58,799 bases of DNA from Viridothelium virens (taxonomy: Eukaryota > Ascomycota > Dothideomycetes > Trypetheliales > Trypetheliaceae). Within the stretch, counting starts at the first letter, position 1; each line of letters starts with the position of its first letter. Of this stretch, positions 10,822-19,263 are shown piece after piece. The stretch lies in the NCBI GenBank assembly GCA_010094025.1, contig ML991876.1, forward strand, positions 1 through 58,799. The letters are read 5' to 3'. The notes under the pieces are model-generated. The model was not told the origin of the DNA. It searched no databases and saw only the letters and a program-made list of their open reading frames with translations. Made by a program: the position numbers and the translations under genes.

Positions 10822-12288
10822 ATGAGCAACTTCAAAACTCTCAAATGGGCCTTTGGGTGGCTCGAACAACACATTTGGGGTACAGTGAAATGCTTGAGAC
10901 AGATTCATAGGCTTCCACGTACTAATGAGTGGCCAGATACTCCAGAAGAGGGTCTCATCGCCCCATCGGAACAAGACAGATCTGCACCAGCAACTCAAGA
11001 CAAGGAGCGGTCAACTACCTGTTTGCATGGATGTTCAAGGTGTACCAGAATGTACTCAGCGGCTGAACCTATTGCAGAGACAAGTATTCGAGCGGGCGAC
11101 GCCTCTCCCAACTCGCACGATCAACACACAAATGCACCGCGGTCTCATCCCAGCTTTTCACCAAATGGAGTGCAGGTGGTGACGGTCAACAAAGAGCAAG
11201 CGGAAGTGTACGCACTTCTAATCACTCCTGAGCTTCTAGACTGTCTCCAGAATAATATCTCGACATTCAAAAATGCGGATTCCTTAGACAAGCAGATCAG
11301 TTATCTCGAGGAAGGTCTTGATCATGCCCAAAACAAGTTGAGCGAGACCGAGGAGTGCCTTGCAGAATTGCTTGGTCATGAACGAACTCCTGAGAAAGAC
11401 ACTGTGAAAGCTACCAGGGAGGAAATTGAGGATCTTACTCAGAGGAAAACATCTCTTCAGCAGTGGATTATGAACTTCGAGGACACGTTGGGTCAGCATC
11501 GCCAAGAGCAATTTTCGGCGAACTTCGCAAAGAAATTACACGAGACAACTCTCTATGACCTTCTCCGAAAGCCTTTACAGCAATCTGCTCTTCTACCTCC
11601 GACACAGACAGTACCGCCAGCGTCCGGGATTGACTCATTTTCGATCCACCTTGACAACGATAATTTTGAGGATGAAACGCACAGTTTCTTCGTTCATACG
11701 CAAGGCTACCAGCAGTCTCAGACATCTAGCGAAGCCCTTCGAATGGAATTGCGTGTTGCAATTGAGGAGAAGCAGAATGAAGTAGAAGAGTACCGTCACA
11801 AACTTGACACATTTCCGGAGATATATGCCAAGAATGCTGCACAATTCAATGAAAACGCGGCCAATGGTATTCAGCAAGGCTCAATAGAGACTTTCGATCA
11901 ATGGCACTTCATCCTGAAAGGAGACATCACCAGAGGACTTATCAAAGCGGAGGACGAACTTCAACTGATTAAGCTCCAAGCTCACGAAGCTGGTGTTGAG
12001 CATGCATTCGACGACGCATCTATTTTTCAGGATGACCCTGACGATGGTTATGCGGAAAGCCTTGAGGACGACATGATTCGTTCTGCTCCTTATGCAAGAA
12101 TACAAGGTTGGCGTGACAGCATTCCTACTAATGGCCGTGAGGATATCGCAAACACAATTCCAACTTGCGATGGAGATGATTGGGAAGCAACCCCTGTGGA
12201 GATTGGTGACAGCATCAGCTGTATAGGACATGAGGATCAAGGCCGAAGGATCCGGCGTTGGGAGGAAATGAAACTACAGATACATTAA
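10822..12288 (+). CDS. Acidic coiled-coil protein, array copy A' (plus-strand family)
   Basis: 488 aa, intronless; the start is fixed by alignment with copies B' and C' and by the leader. I do not recognise the family. Visible parts: a Trp-rich N-terminal helix (WAFGWLEQHIWGTVKC) closing with a conserved Cys; a variable linker to about residue 110; a conserved strand-like block VVTVNKEQAEVYALLITPEL; a heptad-type coiled coil (about 140-230); the block LYDLLRKPLQQSALL; a second coiled coil (about 300-400); then acidic motifs FQDDPDDGYAESLEDDMI, SAPYARIQGW and DDWEATPVEIGDSISCIG, and a basic end RRIRRWEEMKL. No signal peptide, transmembrane span or catalytic motif. Paired head-to-head with the DUF6590-like gene at 9324-10298, which suggests co-expression and a joint function. 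A transposon starts about 12 bp after the stop codon. Confidence 0.72.
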   Translation: MSNFKTLKWAFGWLEQHIWGTVKCLRQIHRLPRTNEWPDTPEEGLIAPSEQDRSAPATQDKERSTTCLHGCSRCTRMYSAAEPIAETSIRAGDASPNSHDQHTNAPRSHPSFSPNGVQVVTVNKEQAEVYALLITPELLDCLQNNISTFKNADSLDKQISYLEEGLDHAQNKLSETEECLAELLGHERTPEKDTVKATREEIEDLTQRKTSLQQWIMNFEDTLGQHRQEQFSANFAKKLHETTLYDLLRKPLQQSALLPPTQTVPPASGIDSFSIHLDNDNFEDETHSFFVHTQGYQQSQTSSEALRMELRVAIEEKQNEVEEYRHKLDTFPEIYAKNAAQFNENAANGIQQGSIETFDQWHFILKGDITRGLIKAEDELQLIKLQAHEAGVEHAFDDASIFQDDPDDGYAESLEDDMIRSAPYARIQGWRDSIPTNGREDIANTIPTCDGDDWEATPVEIGDSISCIGHEDQGRRIRRWEEMKLQIH

Positions 12289-12328
12289 CGGCACAAATTT
12301 AGTACAATAGAAATAATGTGCATCCATG

Positions 12329-12341
12329 TGTGACGGGACAC
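12329..12341 (+). repeat. Left terminal-repeat core of the transposon
   Basis: TGTGACGGGACAC, an exact reverse complement of 14146-14158. It lies about 29 nt inside the proposed left boundary. Confidence 0.8.
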
Positions 12342-12986
12342 CTGGTGTGAAGGGACAAAGTGATTGTTCAGGTACTTTAAAATCCCTCTTTGCGAAGCTA
12401 TGAAGTTTAATTCCGAGTTTATCCGGACGAAGAGGAGGAATTAGTGTGGTACGTTATGTCGTAAAATAAGCTTAACGCTATTCCAATTCCAGACGAATTG
12501 TGGCGCATGAGTCTACCGGCGACGCGTTGTTTGTGTGCTGAAGTCGCCTTTCGCTTGTGCATGTCCTTCCCACCATCGTTCGCTCATTGTCTCTTGGAGC
12601 CACTACGTTCCTTACCTTCTTATGGTCGCAAGCGAAGAGCATATTGAGGAAGGAGGGGCACGAGTGCAGTGTGGGGTATTTCAGGGAGCCAAGCTGGCGA
12701 TACTCTACACATCGAATGACAGCCCGCAACACGGTGAAGTTGTGCCTTTTCAACTCACAAGTACAATCAGGTGACTTTCGCATCTCCATCTGCTCAGGTG
12801 GGCGAATGGAGGCTTCGACTGCGATTATGTGCCGTTATCGCCTTTTCCTTTACGTTCCTCTTCACAACACCTTGTACACTCACCACAGGCTCGGAAAACG
12901 TTCATTCCCACATTGAGAACTTTGACCCATACGCCGTAATATCACTCCGCTATCTTCCCACACCATTATTTTCATAGTCAGCTAAC

Positions 12987-13960
12987 ATGGGCCGCGCCCG
13001 AGAGGCGCTAGCAAACCGTGATCGGCTCCTTCCACCGGGGGTGCATGGCACATTGCGTGCCCCAGCCAAACACAGTCAGGCCCCTCGCTCTACTCTCCAT
13101 TATCGTCAAAAGGGACGACCGTCGAAAGAAGAAAGGCTCAAAGCCATATCTTACCCCATGGGAAGAAAAAGCCTTCGCCAACTATGTGTTGCAAGCAGCT
13201 GAGCGTGGGCATCCCGTGCGAATAGAGGCGCGCGTGTTAAGCGCTTCACGGTCACGGCCATCGAATGTATCAGTGGAGATGGTAGGTATTTGAGTCCTAC
13301 GATGATCTGGCCAGCCACCACTCACAGAAGCAACTGGAGCACCTTTCCTACTCCTGGATGGCACTATGCGTGCTCTAAATCTGGATACACTGACTCCTTT
13401 ATCAGCCTACAATGGCTCAAATTTGTATATGATCCCCAAAATAAAGAGCGAGCTAACCAGGAACCCCGTGTCCTAATCTGCGACGGGTTTGGGGCACATA
13501 AATTTCTCGAAATCCTCGAATTTTGTTTGATGAACAACATTCTCCTTTGCCGAATACCCTCGTATACTTCCCACAAGCTACAGCTCTGTGACATTGGAGT
13601 TTTCGCCCCGCTGAAAACCGCCTATCGCGATCAGGTTGAGCGACTAGAGCGAGGAGCTGTCAGTTGAGTCTGTAAGACCATTTCACCGCCTTGTATAGCC
13701 CGGCAAGGGACAAGGCATTCACGAAGAAGAAGAATATCGCGTCCGCGTGGGCCGCAAGCGGTCTTTTCCCATTTAATCCAGACACAGTGCTCAGACAGAC
13801 ACCCAAGCCGCCCGCTGAACCACCCATTCCCGATACCAGAGTCTGTAAGAGTGGAATCGGTCCCTATCCACAAGGCGAAGTACGCCAAGCGCCGTCGACC
13901 TCAGAGTCTCTCACATCGTATAAACTAAACCCTGATCAAAGAAGATGCTCAAGCAGATGA
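12987..13960 (+). pseudogene. Broken pogo-type transposase (HTH + DDE_1 remnants)
   Basis: Pieces in different frames follow the order of a pogo/Fot1 transposase. From 12987: an HTH_psq-like piece with APRSTLHYRQKGRPSKEER. After a frameshift near 13130: a CENP-B/Tc5-type piece KPYLTPWEEKAFANYVLQAA. Then a jump that skips the first part of the DDE domain, including the first catalytic Asp region. From about 13330: GWHYACSKSGYTDSFISLQW, VLICDGFGAHKFLE (second catalytic Asp) and LQLCDIGVFAPLKTAYRDQ, stopping at 13667. A further in-family piece, SAWAASGLFPFNPDTVLRQ, follows in another frame to about 13830. Several frameshifts and an internal deletion make it inactive. Confidence 0.72.
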
Positions 13961-14145
13961 TAAGGTGGGTAAACAGCATCTACAGAGGCACCTTCAAAAA
14001 CTTGGCAATTCCGCCCAAAGATCCTCTACCGAACGTGCCCTGCTTCAAAGTGAGAACAGGTTGCTACATCAGAAAAACATCAAATTATCTAAGACATTGA
14101 CCTATTCACAAAGTTATACCTAATTCAACTCAGTGTACCCGTCGA

Positions 14146-14158
14146 GTGTCCCGTCACA
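14146..14158 (-). repeat. Right terminal-repeat core of the transposon
   Basis: GTGTCCCGTCACA, the exact inverse of 12329-12341. An additional GTGTCCCG follows at 14163-14170, matching the 17-nt spacing of GGGACA units in the left end. Confidence 0.8.
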
Positions 14159-14452
14159 GAGGGTGTCCCGCCGTGCGTGTATGGACATTATATTCTTGAC
14201 TACAAATGCCTTTCGGCTCACCGTCACTATTTGATGGCCTTTGTGTTCGGGGTTGATGTGACGTAATATATTCATATTACCCACAAGTCCTTGCAAATCA
14301 CAGTACTGGATACAGGTATCTCTACGATTGGTCCTTTCTATTCATATCCCTCTATCAATGGAAGTTAATCATTGCACAGTAAGAAGTCCATATTCCTGGA
14401 GCACTCTATATTTCTTCAAAGAGGCATAACCAAAAACTATCTGAAGACAGGT

Positions 14453-15379
14453 TTAGGCAGCAATTGGCTCCAGCCTGTGGAGATTTGTCCCAGGCAGACC
14501 TCTTACGTGCCTCGGAGATTGCGCATAAGTGCTTGGGTTCTTGTGGATGTTCAGCTCCTCTTTTATGCGACTTACCTTCATTTCGATGGCAACATGGACA
14601 TCCTTGAGGTGCAATTCGGTTAGACGAATATAGCTCTCTCGATTGATGTAGCCCAAAAGAAGTATGGAGCATGAGAAGGAGAAGGCATGGACCTCAGTGA
14701 AACGAGCAACGCACTTCTCACTTACCTGAAACTTCGAAGATGCCTCCAACCACAGAGGCTTGTGCGGCGTCTGTAATTCGTACCTGTTGCCTGGCCGAGC
14801 AAGGCTGACATGCTCTGCCTGTACTTCTTGAGGCTTGCCTTCGAGACCTCTTGATTGATATGTCCAAAGAGGAATAGCTTGGAAATGATCTAAGTGCTTG
14901 CTGAGGATAATGTATGGGCGATGCTTAGCACATGCTGCACCAACTTCCGTCTCGGCTCTTCCAGGAGCATCGAGCGGAATTTTGGTGTCTAATAGAGGCG
15001 CAATGTAAGGTGCAAGGATTACGGCACCCTCCTCGATTTTCTGTTTGACGGTGTATCCATGAGTCCAGCCCCTACCTCCTGGGTGCATATCGAACACTGT
15101 TGAGCCAATCCATGTCTTCGGGGCTTTGGACGGACACAAGGTTTCTTGGCGGGATATGGAAGCCTGGTGAAACTTGCTTGAGGGTTGGGCAGCTGTTAGG
15201 GCGCTCTTTGGTGGTGCTGCCCTGGACCTGTATGTGGAATAATTTCCTCTTCTGCTCTTTCCAGCCGTCCTCCACTCTTCTTGGCGACTATAAGAGCTTG
15301 GATTATTTTCAACTGCAGTAGGATGACCGCAGCCGTGCTGCTGTGTTCTGCCTCTTTGATAATCGAGATCTAGGGTCAT
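14453..15379 (-). CDS. DUF6590-like protein, array copy B
   Basis: 308 aa, intronless, ATG at 15379. Shared domain about residues 90-275: VFDMHPGGRGWTHG, IEEGAVILAPYIAPLLD, GRAETEVGAACAKHRPYIIL, FQAIPLWTYQSRGLEGK, CVARFTEVHAFSFSCSI, LGYINRESYIRLTELHLKDV. The variable N-terminus is basic and Ser/Gln-rich. Closest to copy A. It lacks one Gly of the otherwise conserved QG.G turn (QSRGLEG). Divergent from B' across 500 bp, and convergent with A' once the transposon is discounted (about 265 bp between the two stops). Function unknown; presumed intracellular as no targeting signal is visible. Confidence 0.75.
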   Translation of the reverse strand: MTLDLDYQRGRTQQHGCGHPTAVENNPSSYSRQEEWRTAGKSRRGNYSTYRSRAAPPKSALTAAQPSSKFHQASISRQETLCPSKAPKTWIGSTVFDMHPGGRGWTHGYTVKQKIEEGAVILAPYIAPLLDTKIPLDAPGRAETEVGAACAKHRPYIILSKHLDHFQAIPLWTYQSRGLEGKPQEVQAEHVSLARPGNRYELQTPHKPLWLEASSKFQVSEKCVARFTEVHAFSFSCSILLLGYINRESYIRLTELHLKDVHVAIEMKVSRIKEELNIHKNPSTYAQSPRHVRGLPGTNLHRLEPIAA

Positions 15380-15879
15380 TCTGAGAATGGAACTTGTGCT
15401 GTATCTGTAAAGAGTGAGATATTATGGAGGATGTTAGAGAGAACCAGGGCTTTTGTAATCTGTAAAGGGTCAGCAACAGAGCATCCGAGAAATGTATAGC
15501 AAGGGCATACTGTGAAGCTCAGATACGAAGCTTCTTTTGGCGGTCAAAGAGATGCCTTCGCTTTCTTGCGATCATGGCAATGCTTTGAAGATCGACAAAA
15601 GGTGAAGATCAGGAACAAAAGAATGTTCTTAGTTCAACCTTCATATGCAGTCTTTGTCTTTTACAAAGAACTATTTCATCAAACTTTCAGCCACTACAGA
15701 TCGCTCGCAATACGGGCAAAGATGTGCTTGCTGTATACTTTACAAAATATCAAAAAGCCCGCCATCTCACCAGAGTTCTGCAGGCAGTCTTTCTACTTTT
15801 TAGTCTATCTTCGATCCTCCGTACTAACCCAAAATTTCTTCTATTGCTGTTGATTTGACATCCAGCGACGAGAGCTATC
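15380..15879. promoter_or_regulatory. Shared divergent promoter region of pair B (500 bp)
   Basis: Between the two divergent ATGs. Contains the CTGTGAAG ... TCAAAGAG patch also seen in pair A and a pyrimidine-rich run before the leader at 15846-15868. Inferred bidirectional promoter. Confidence 0.5.
15846..15868 (+). promoter_or_regulatory. Conserved leader before plus-strand array gene B'
   Basis: Identical 23 nt to the copy-A' leader (GCTGTTGATTTGACATCCAG then CGA), here 11 nt before the ATG at 15880. The surrounding spacer has diverged, so identity here suggests constraint or gene conversion. Confidence 0.78.
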
Positions 15880-17322
15880 ATGGATCAATTCAGACAAGCG
15901 TACAATTGGCTCGAGCAGCAAGTCTTGGATATGGTGCAATGCCCAAGAGATCTCGACGAAGCTGCGATTGCTAATGCAGATGCAGTCGCGATATCCGCCG
16001 CTGATGAACTTGCGGCACGCAAACAAGGACCAGAACCATCAGAGCAAAATGGCAGAGCTTTGCTGTTAGATACGAGCAGACAGCTATCACCTCGTATCTC
16101 TAGGCTGGAGCCTGAATGTCGTGACAGCAAGCCTACCATCCGAATTGCCGAGTCCATGAGCTCCAATCTGTCGAACTCTCAATGGCATGTGCAAAGTGGC
16201 AGCGTAAATATGGATGAGCGAGATATTTCAGACACAGGAGAGCAAGTGGCAATAGTCAACAAGAATGGCAAAGAAGCCCATGCACTTCTCCTTACTTCTG
16301 AACTTCTCGATACCCTTCGGACTAATATCGAGATCTCCCGCACTACCGATGGCTTAGACAAAAAGGTCCGTGATCTAGAGAATGCCCTCGGTAGCGCCCG
16401 GGCAGAGCTGGCGCAAATCGACATGTCTTTGGCCGACTTGTTTGGGCAGAAATCAGCTCCAGGTCAATACATATCATCGAATGGTATTGACAGGCAGACA
16501 GAAGAACTGAATGCCAAGAAAGATGACCTGAGTCGGTCAATTGAAAAGCTCCAACGCATCCTCGATGCCTATCAGTGTGAGCAGTATTCGACTGATTTTG
16601 CGAGAAAGACATATGGACAGGCTTTCCTGGACATGCTTGAAAAGCCCTTGAATCAAAGTGGTCTATTGAATACCATCGAAAGACCACGAGAACCTTCCAA
16701 CCCAGAGTCGATTCCAGTTCAACTTGATCATGACCAGCCTTTGAAGGAAACATACTCTTATATGGACTTCAGTGCAGCAGGATGGGAAGAGAACTCGGTT
16801 TCCCCAAGCGAGGAGGAGAGACTGAATCTGCGCCAGCTCATCGAAGAAAAAGAGAATAAAATCGCAGAATGTCGGCATCATCTAGAAAACTTTCGCATGA
16901 TCTATGATAGAAACCTCTCAAATTTTCTATCGGACCGAGCAAATGGCGTTCACAACGACTCTAGAACACAATTTGACCATTATCACTTTACTCTAAAGAG
17001 CCAAATAACGAGGCAACTTATTGAGGCAGAAGCAGATCTCCGAACTGCCAAGGAACAGGCCCGCGAAGTTGGTATAGCGCACGCGTTTGATGAAGAATCT
17101 GTATTCCAGAGTAACATCAACGACGGCTATGCGGAAAGTTTTGAGGAGGATATGATTCATACAGCCCCTCGCGCAGATATACAGGCTTGGCAGGAGGATA
17201 TCCCTGATGAAGCCTATGAAAACGGCGTCGTCATTAGTGTCCCAAATTTCAGCGTTGACGAATGGGAAACAGAGTCTGTGGAAATTGGTGATAGTATTAA
17301 TTGCGTAGGTCATGAAGGCTAG
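15880..17322 (+). CDS. Acidic coiled-coil protein, array copy B' (ends at an early TAG)
   Basis: 480 aa, intronless. N-terminal helix YNWLEQQVLDMVQC; conserved block QVAIVNKNGKEAHALLLTSE; coiled coil (about 145-230); FLDMLEKPLNQSGLL; second coiled coil (about 310-400); acidic motifs INDGYAESFEEDMI, TAPRADIQAW and DEWETESVEIGDSINCVG. The frame ends HEG-TAG at 17320-17322, but the next 15 codons read GRKIQRWEEIKLQMH and then TGA (17368-17370), matching the normal C-terminus of copy A' (GRRIRRWEEMKLQIH). So an in-frame nonsense change has removed the conserved basic tail; a CAG to TAG transition would explain it. The body has no other break, so it may still be expressed. Paired with copy B. Confidence 0.72.
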   Translation: MDQFRQAYNWLEQQVLDMVQCPRDLDEAAIANADAVAISAADELAARKQGPEPSEQNGRALLLDTSRQLSPRISRLEPECRDSKPTIRIAESMSSNLSNSQWHVQSGSVNMDERDISDTGEQVAIVNKNGKEAHALLLTSELLDTLRTNIEISRTTDGLDKKVRDLENALGSARAELAQIDMSLADLFGQKSAPGQYISSNGIDRQTEELNAKKDDLSRSIEKLQRILDAYQCEQYSTDFARKTYGQAFLDMLEKPLNQSGLLNTIERPREPSNPESIPVQLDHDQPLKETYSYMDFSAAGWEENSVSPSEEERLNLRQLIEEKENKIAECRHHLENFRMIYDRNLSNFLSDRANGVHNDSRTQFDHYHFTLKSQITRQLIEAEADLRTAKEQAREVGIAHAFDEESVFQSNINDGYAESFEEDMIHTAPRADIQAWQEDIPDEAYENGVVISVPNFSVDEWETESVEIGDSINCVGHEG

Positions 17323-17789
17323 GGCCGAAAAATCCAGCGCTGGGAGGAGATAAAATTGCAAATGCATTGACGGCAGAGGTTCGCTGTCGACTCTCTTATC
17401 ATGACAGCTCTCCTCATGTAAGACTCGAACATTTGCTCTACTGTAGTTATTGATTGGTCAGACACTATAATACGACGTTGAATTCTCTCTACCCATTCTC
17501 TCTCTAATCATCAAGCCATATCGATATTTGGTACACTTTGAAGTACACTGACCACGTTGACACATTGACCCATTGCTAACGTTGATTATCTTTTTACAAG
17601 CTTGGTATTCTTTAAACTGATCAGTGCCGTGCTTTCTGCCTTGCGCTGATTCATGAATTCATTGCTGCGCTTTTGTAGCTCATAAGAAATGGCCTGTTGA
17701 TGCAAGGAAAGTAAAGGGGCTGGTGATATCTTACATAATGAATATATTAAAGAATGGATTGGCGCTATGGTATCTTATACTCTAGCAGT
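17323..17789. other. Convergent 3' spacer between B' and C
   Basis: 467 bp between two converging stop codons. The first 48 nt are the relic C-terminal codons of B' (to 17370). The rest is AT-rich; no gene seen. Confidence 0.5.
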
Positions 17790-18770
17790 CTAGGCAGACG
17801 ATTCTACAAGAATGTGTAAGCTTTTTGACGGTGCAACTGAAGCTTTGCAGCGCTTGCCAGTGACCGGACGCTTGCTCACATGGGGTATGACCTGCACATC
17901 TCCCTGTATCTTTTTCTGAGCCCTCCCAAGCTTAATATTGACACTCGTCATGTAAAGGTCGACCAGGCGGGCATAACTTCGTTGAGTTATATACCCTAAA
18001 AGTCTTATAGGACAAGAATAAGCAATGGAGTGGAGCTCAGTGAAATGAGCAACGCACGTATCTTTGACTTCCCAGGTTGTTTCATCTTCAAGCATCAATG
18101 GCGCATGTGGACCTTGTTGCGCACTGTTCAGCATCGGCTTTGTTATACCAACGTTCTCTGATTGAAACTCCAGTGACCGATTCTCAATGCCTTTACCTTG
18201 ATGCGTCCATAAAGATATAGCCGTATAGTGCAGCTCATGCTTGGCAAATATGATGTACGGACGATGCTTTGCAATCGCAGCGCCAATGTGAGTTTCTGCT
18301 CTATCCCTGTGGCCCGGACCAATATTATCATCCAGGAGTGGCTCCATGTATGGAGCGAGTACCACAGCTCCTTCCTCCAGACCCTCTCTTATACGTTTAA
18401 TACCTTTTATCCAGCGCTGGTGCGCTGGATGTTTGTCCATAATGGACGATGGTGCTATGAAGATCGGTGGCGGCTGTATGGTGGTCTCAGTTATGGTCGT
18501 GGGCTGATGACGCTTGTTCGTTTCGGGAATTGAGTACACCACGCTTTGCCTCTTACTCGAGACGCTGCCTGGAACTAGCGGCTTGTCCCATGCAGATGGT
18601 GGATGTATAGGAGTTCTTGAGGATCCGGTGAGAGTGCTAGGCGCCTCTCGACGGTGCGATCCCAGTTGCACCATTCCATTCCTTTGGTTTGAACTTAGAA
18701 CCCTTGTAGATCGATCTCGCTGTTCCTCATTATTCGATAGCCCATTAGCTGCTCCTCGGAAGCCCGGCAT
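17790..18770 (-). CDS. DUF6590-like protein, array copy C
   Basis: 326 aa, intronless, ATG at 18770. Shared domain about residues 110-290: IMDKHPAHQRWIKGI, LEEGAVVLAPYMEPLLDD, DRAETHIGAAIAKHRPYIIF, TAISLWTHQGKGIENR, CVAHFTELHSIAYSCPI, LGYITQRSYARLVDLYM. The N-terminus is Ser/Thr/Pro-rich and unlike copies A and B. All core motif residues (HPA, GA, EPL, RAET, AK.RP, QG.G, HFTE, SCPI, LGY) are kept, so it looks intact. Head-to-head with C' across 493 bp. Confidence 0.75.
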   Translation of the reverse strand: MPGFRGAANGLSNNEEQRDRSTRVLSSNQRNGMVQLGSHRREAPSTLTGSSRTPIHPPSAWDKPLVPGSVSSKRQSVVYSIPETNKRHQPTTITETTIQPPPIFIAPSSIMDKHPAHQRWIKGIKRIREGLEEGAVVLAPYMEPLLDDNIGPGHRDRAETHIGAAIAKHRPYIIFAKHELHYTAISLWTHQGKGIENRSLEFQSENVGITKPMLNSAQQGPHAPLMLEDETTWEVKDTCVAHFTELHSIAYSCPIRLLGYITQRSYARLVDLYMTSVNIKLGRAQKKIQGDVQVIPHVSKRPVTGKRCKASVAPSKSLHILVESSA

Positions 18771-19263
18771 AATTTTTTTCGGGTACCTGCAGTAAGAAAA
18801 ATTTATTGTAGTACTAGAAAGTTGTCTGGTGGTCTAGAAAACATGATAATCCATCGCAAAAGAGCTTCACTAAATAATCATATTAGTGTAGTAAAGTTGG
18901 AATCTTTGTAAAACTTTCACAAAGAATTGTAATAAAAGTAAAGCATTGAAAGGTGAGCATTTCTTTGTCGCTGACCTTGTGATCCGCCGCCTAGCTTCAC
19001 CTGCTATTCCTGGAACTCTTATTATGGCATAAAGAAATGAGCCACTCCATTCATTTCCTTTCCTTTGTATAATGAGGGCTATTTTTTCGTCTTGATTGCT
19101 TTATTATGGCTCGTCTTTACAGTGCCAGGTGTATAATAAGTATCACAAGGCGTTGGTGTCCCTCAACAAGCACTTAGGATTTTTAACTACTATACATCTG
19201 GTTCTCTTTTGAAGAGCACCAGAATTCACTCTGAACAAGCTGTTGATTTGTAATCCAGCAATA
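18771..19263. promoter_or_regulatory. Shared divergent promoter region of pair C (493 bp)
   Basis: Spacer between the divergent ATGs at 18770 and 19264. More AT-rich than in pairs A and B, ending in the leader at 19239-19260. Inferred bidirectional promoter from position and constant length. Confidence 0.5.
19239..19260 (+). promoter_or_regulatory. Conserved leader before plus-strand array gene C'
   Basis: GCTGTTGATTTGTAATCCAG then CA: the A'/B' leader with a small change in the middle (GAC to TAA region). It ends 3 nt before the ATG at 19264 and supports that start over the upstream non-ATG codon at 19243. Confidence 0.7.

Larger units (their letters stand above)
12300..14202 (+). mobile_element. 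Degenerate pogo/Fot1-like DNA transposon (about 1.9 kb)
   Basis: Bounded by TA at 12300-12301 and TA at 14201-14202, the expected target-site duplication for this group. Terminal inverted repeats are degraded: the right end read inward starts GTCAAGAATATAATGTCCAT, the left starts GTACAATAGAAATAATGTG, and further in both share GGGACAC units spaced 17 nt apart. A perfect 13-bp core, TGTGACGGGACAC, occurs at 12329-12341 and inverted at 14146-14158. Mismatches are mostly C/T-type, consistent with repeat-induced point mutation. Length matches Fot1/pogo elements, and the interior encodes a broken transposase. It lies between array copies A' and B. Confidence 0.75.

Noticed and set aside
15885-17367. 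Minus-strand frames of 93-136 codons
   Set aside because: They are shadows of the plus-strand array gene B'; the same shadow frames recur antisense to A' and C', as expected from shared sequence.
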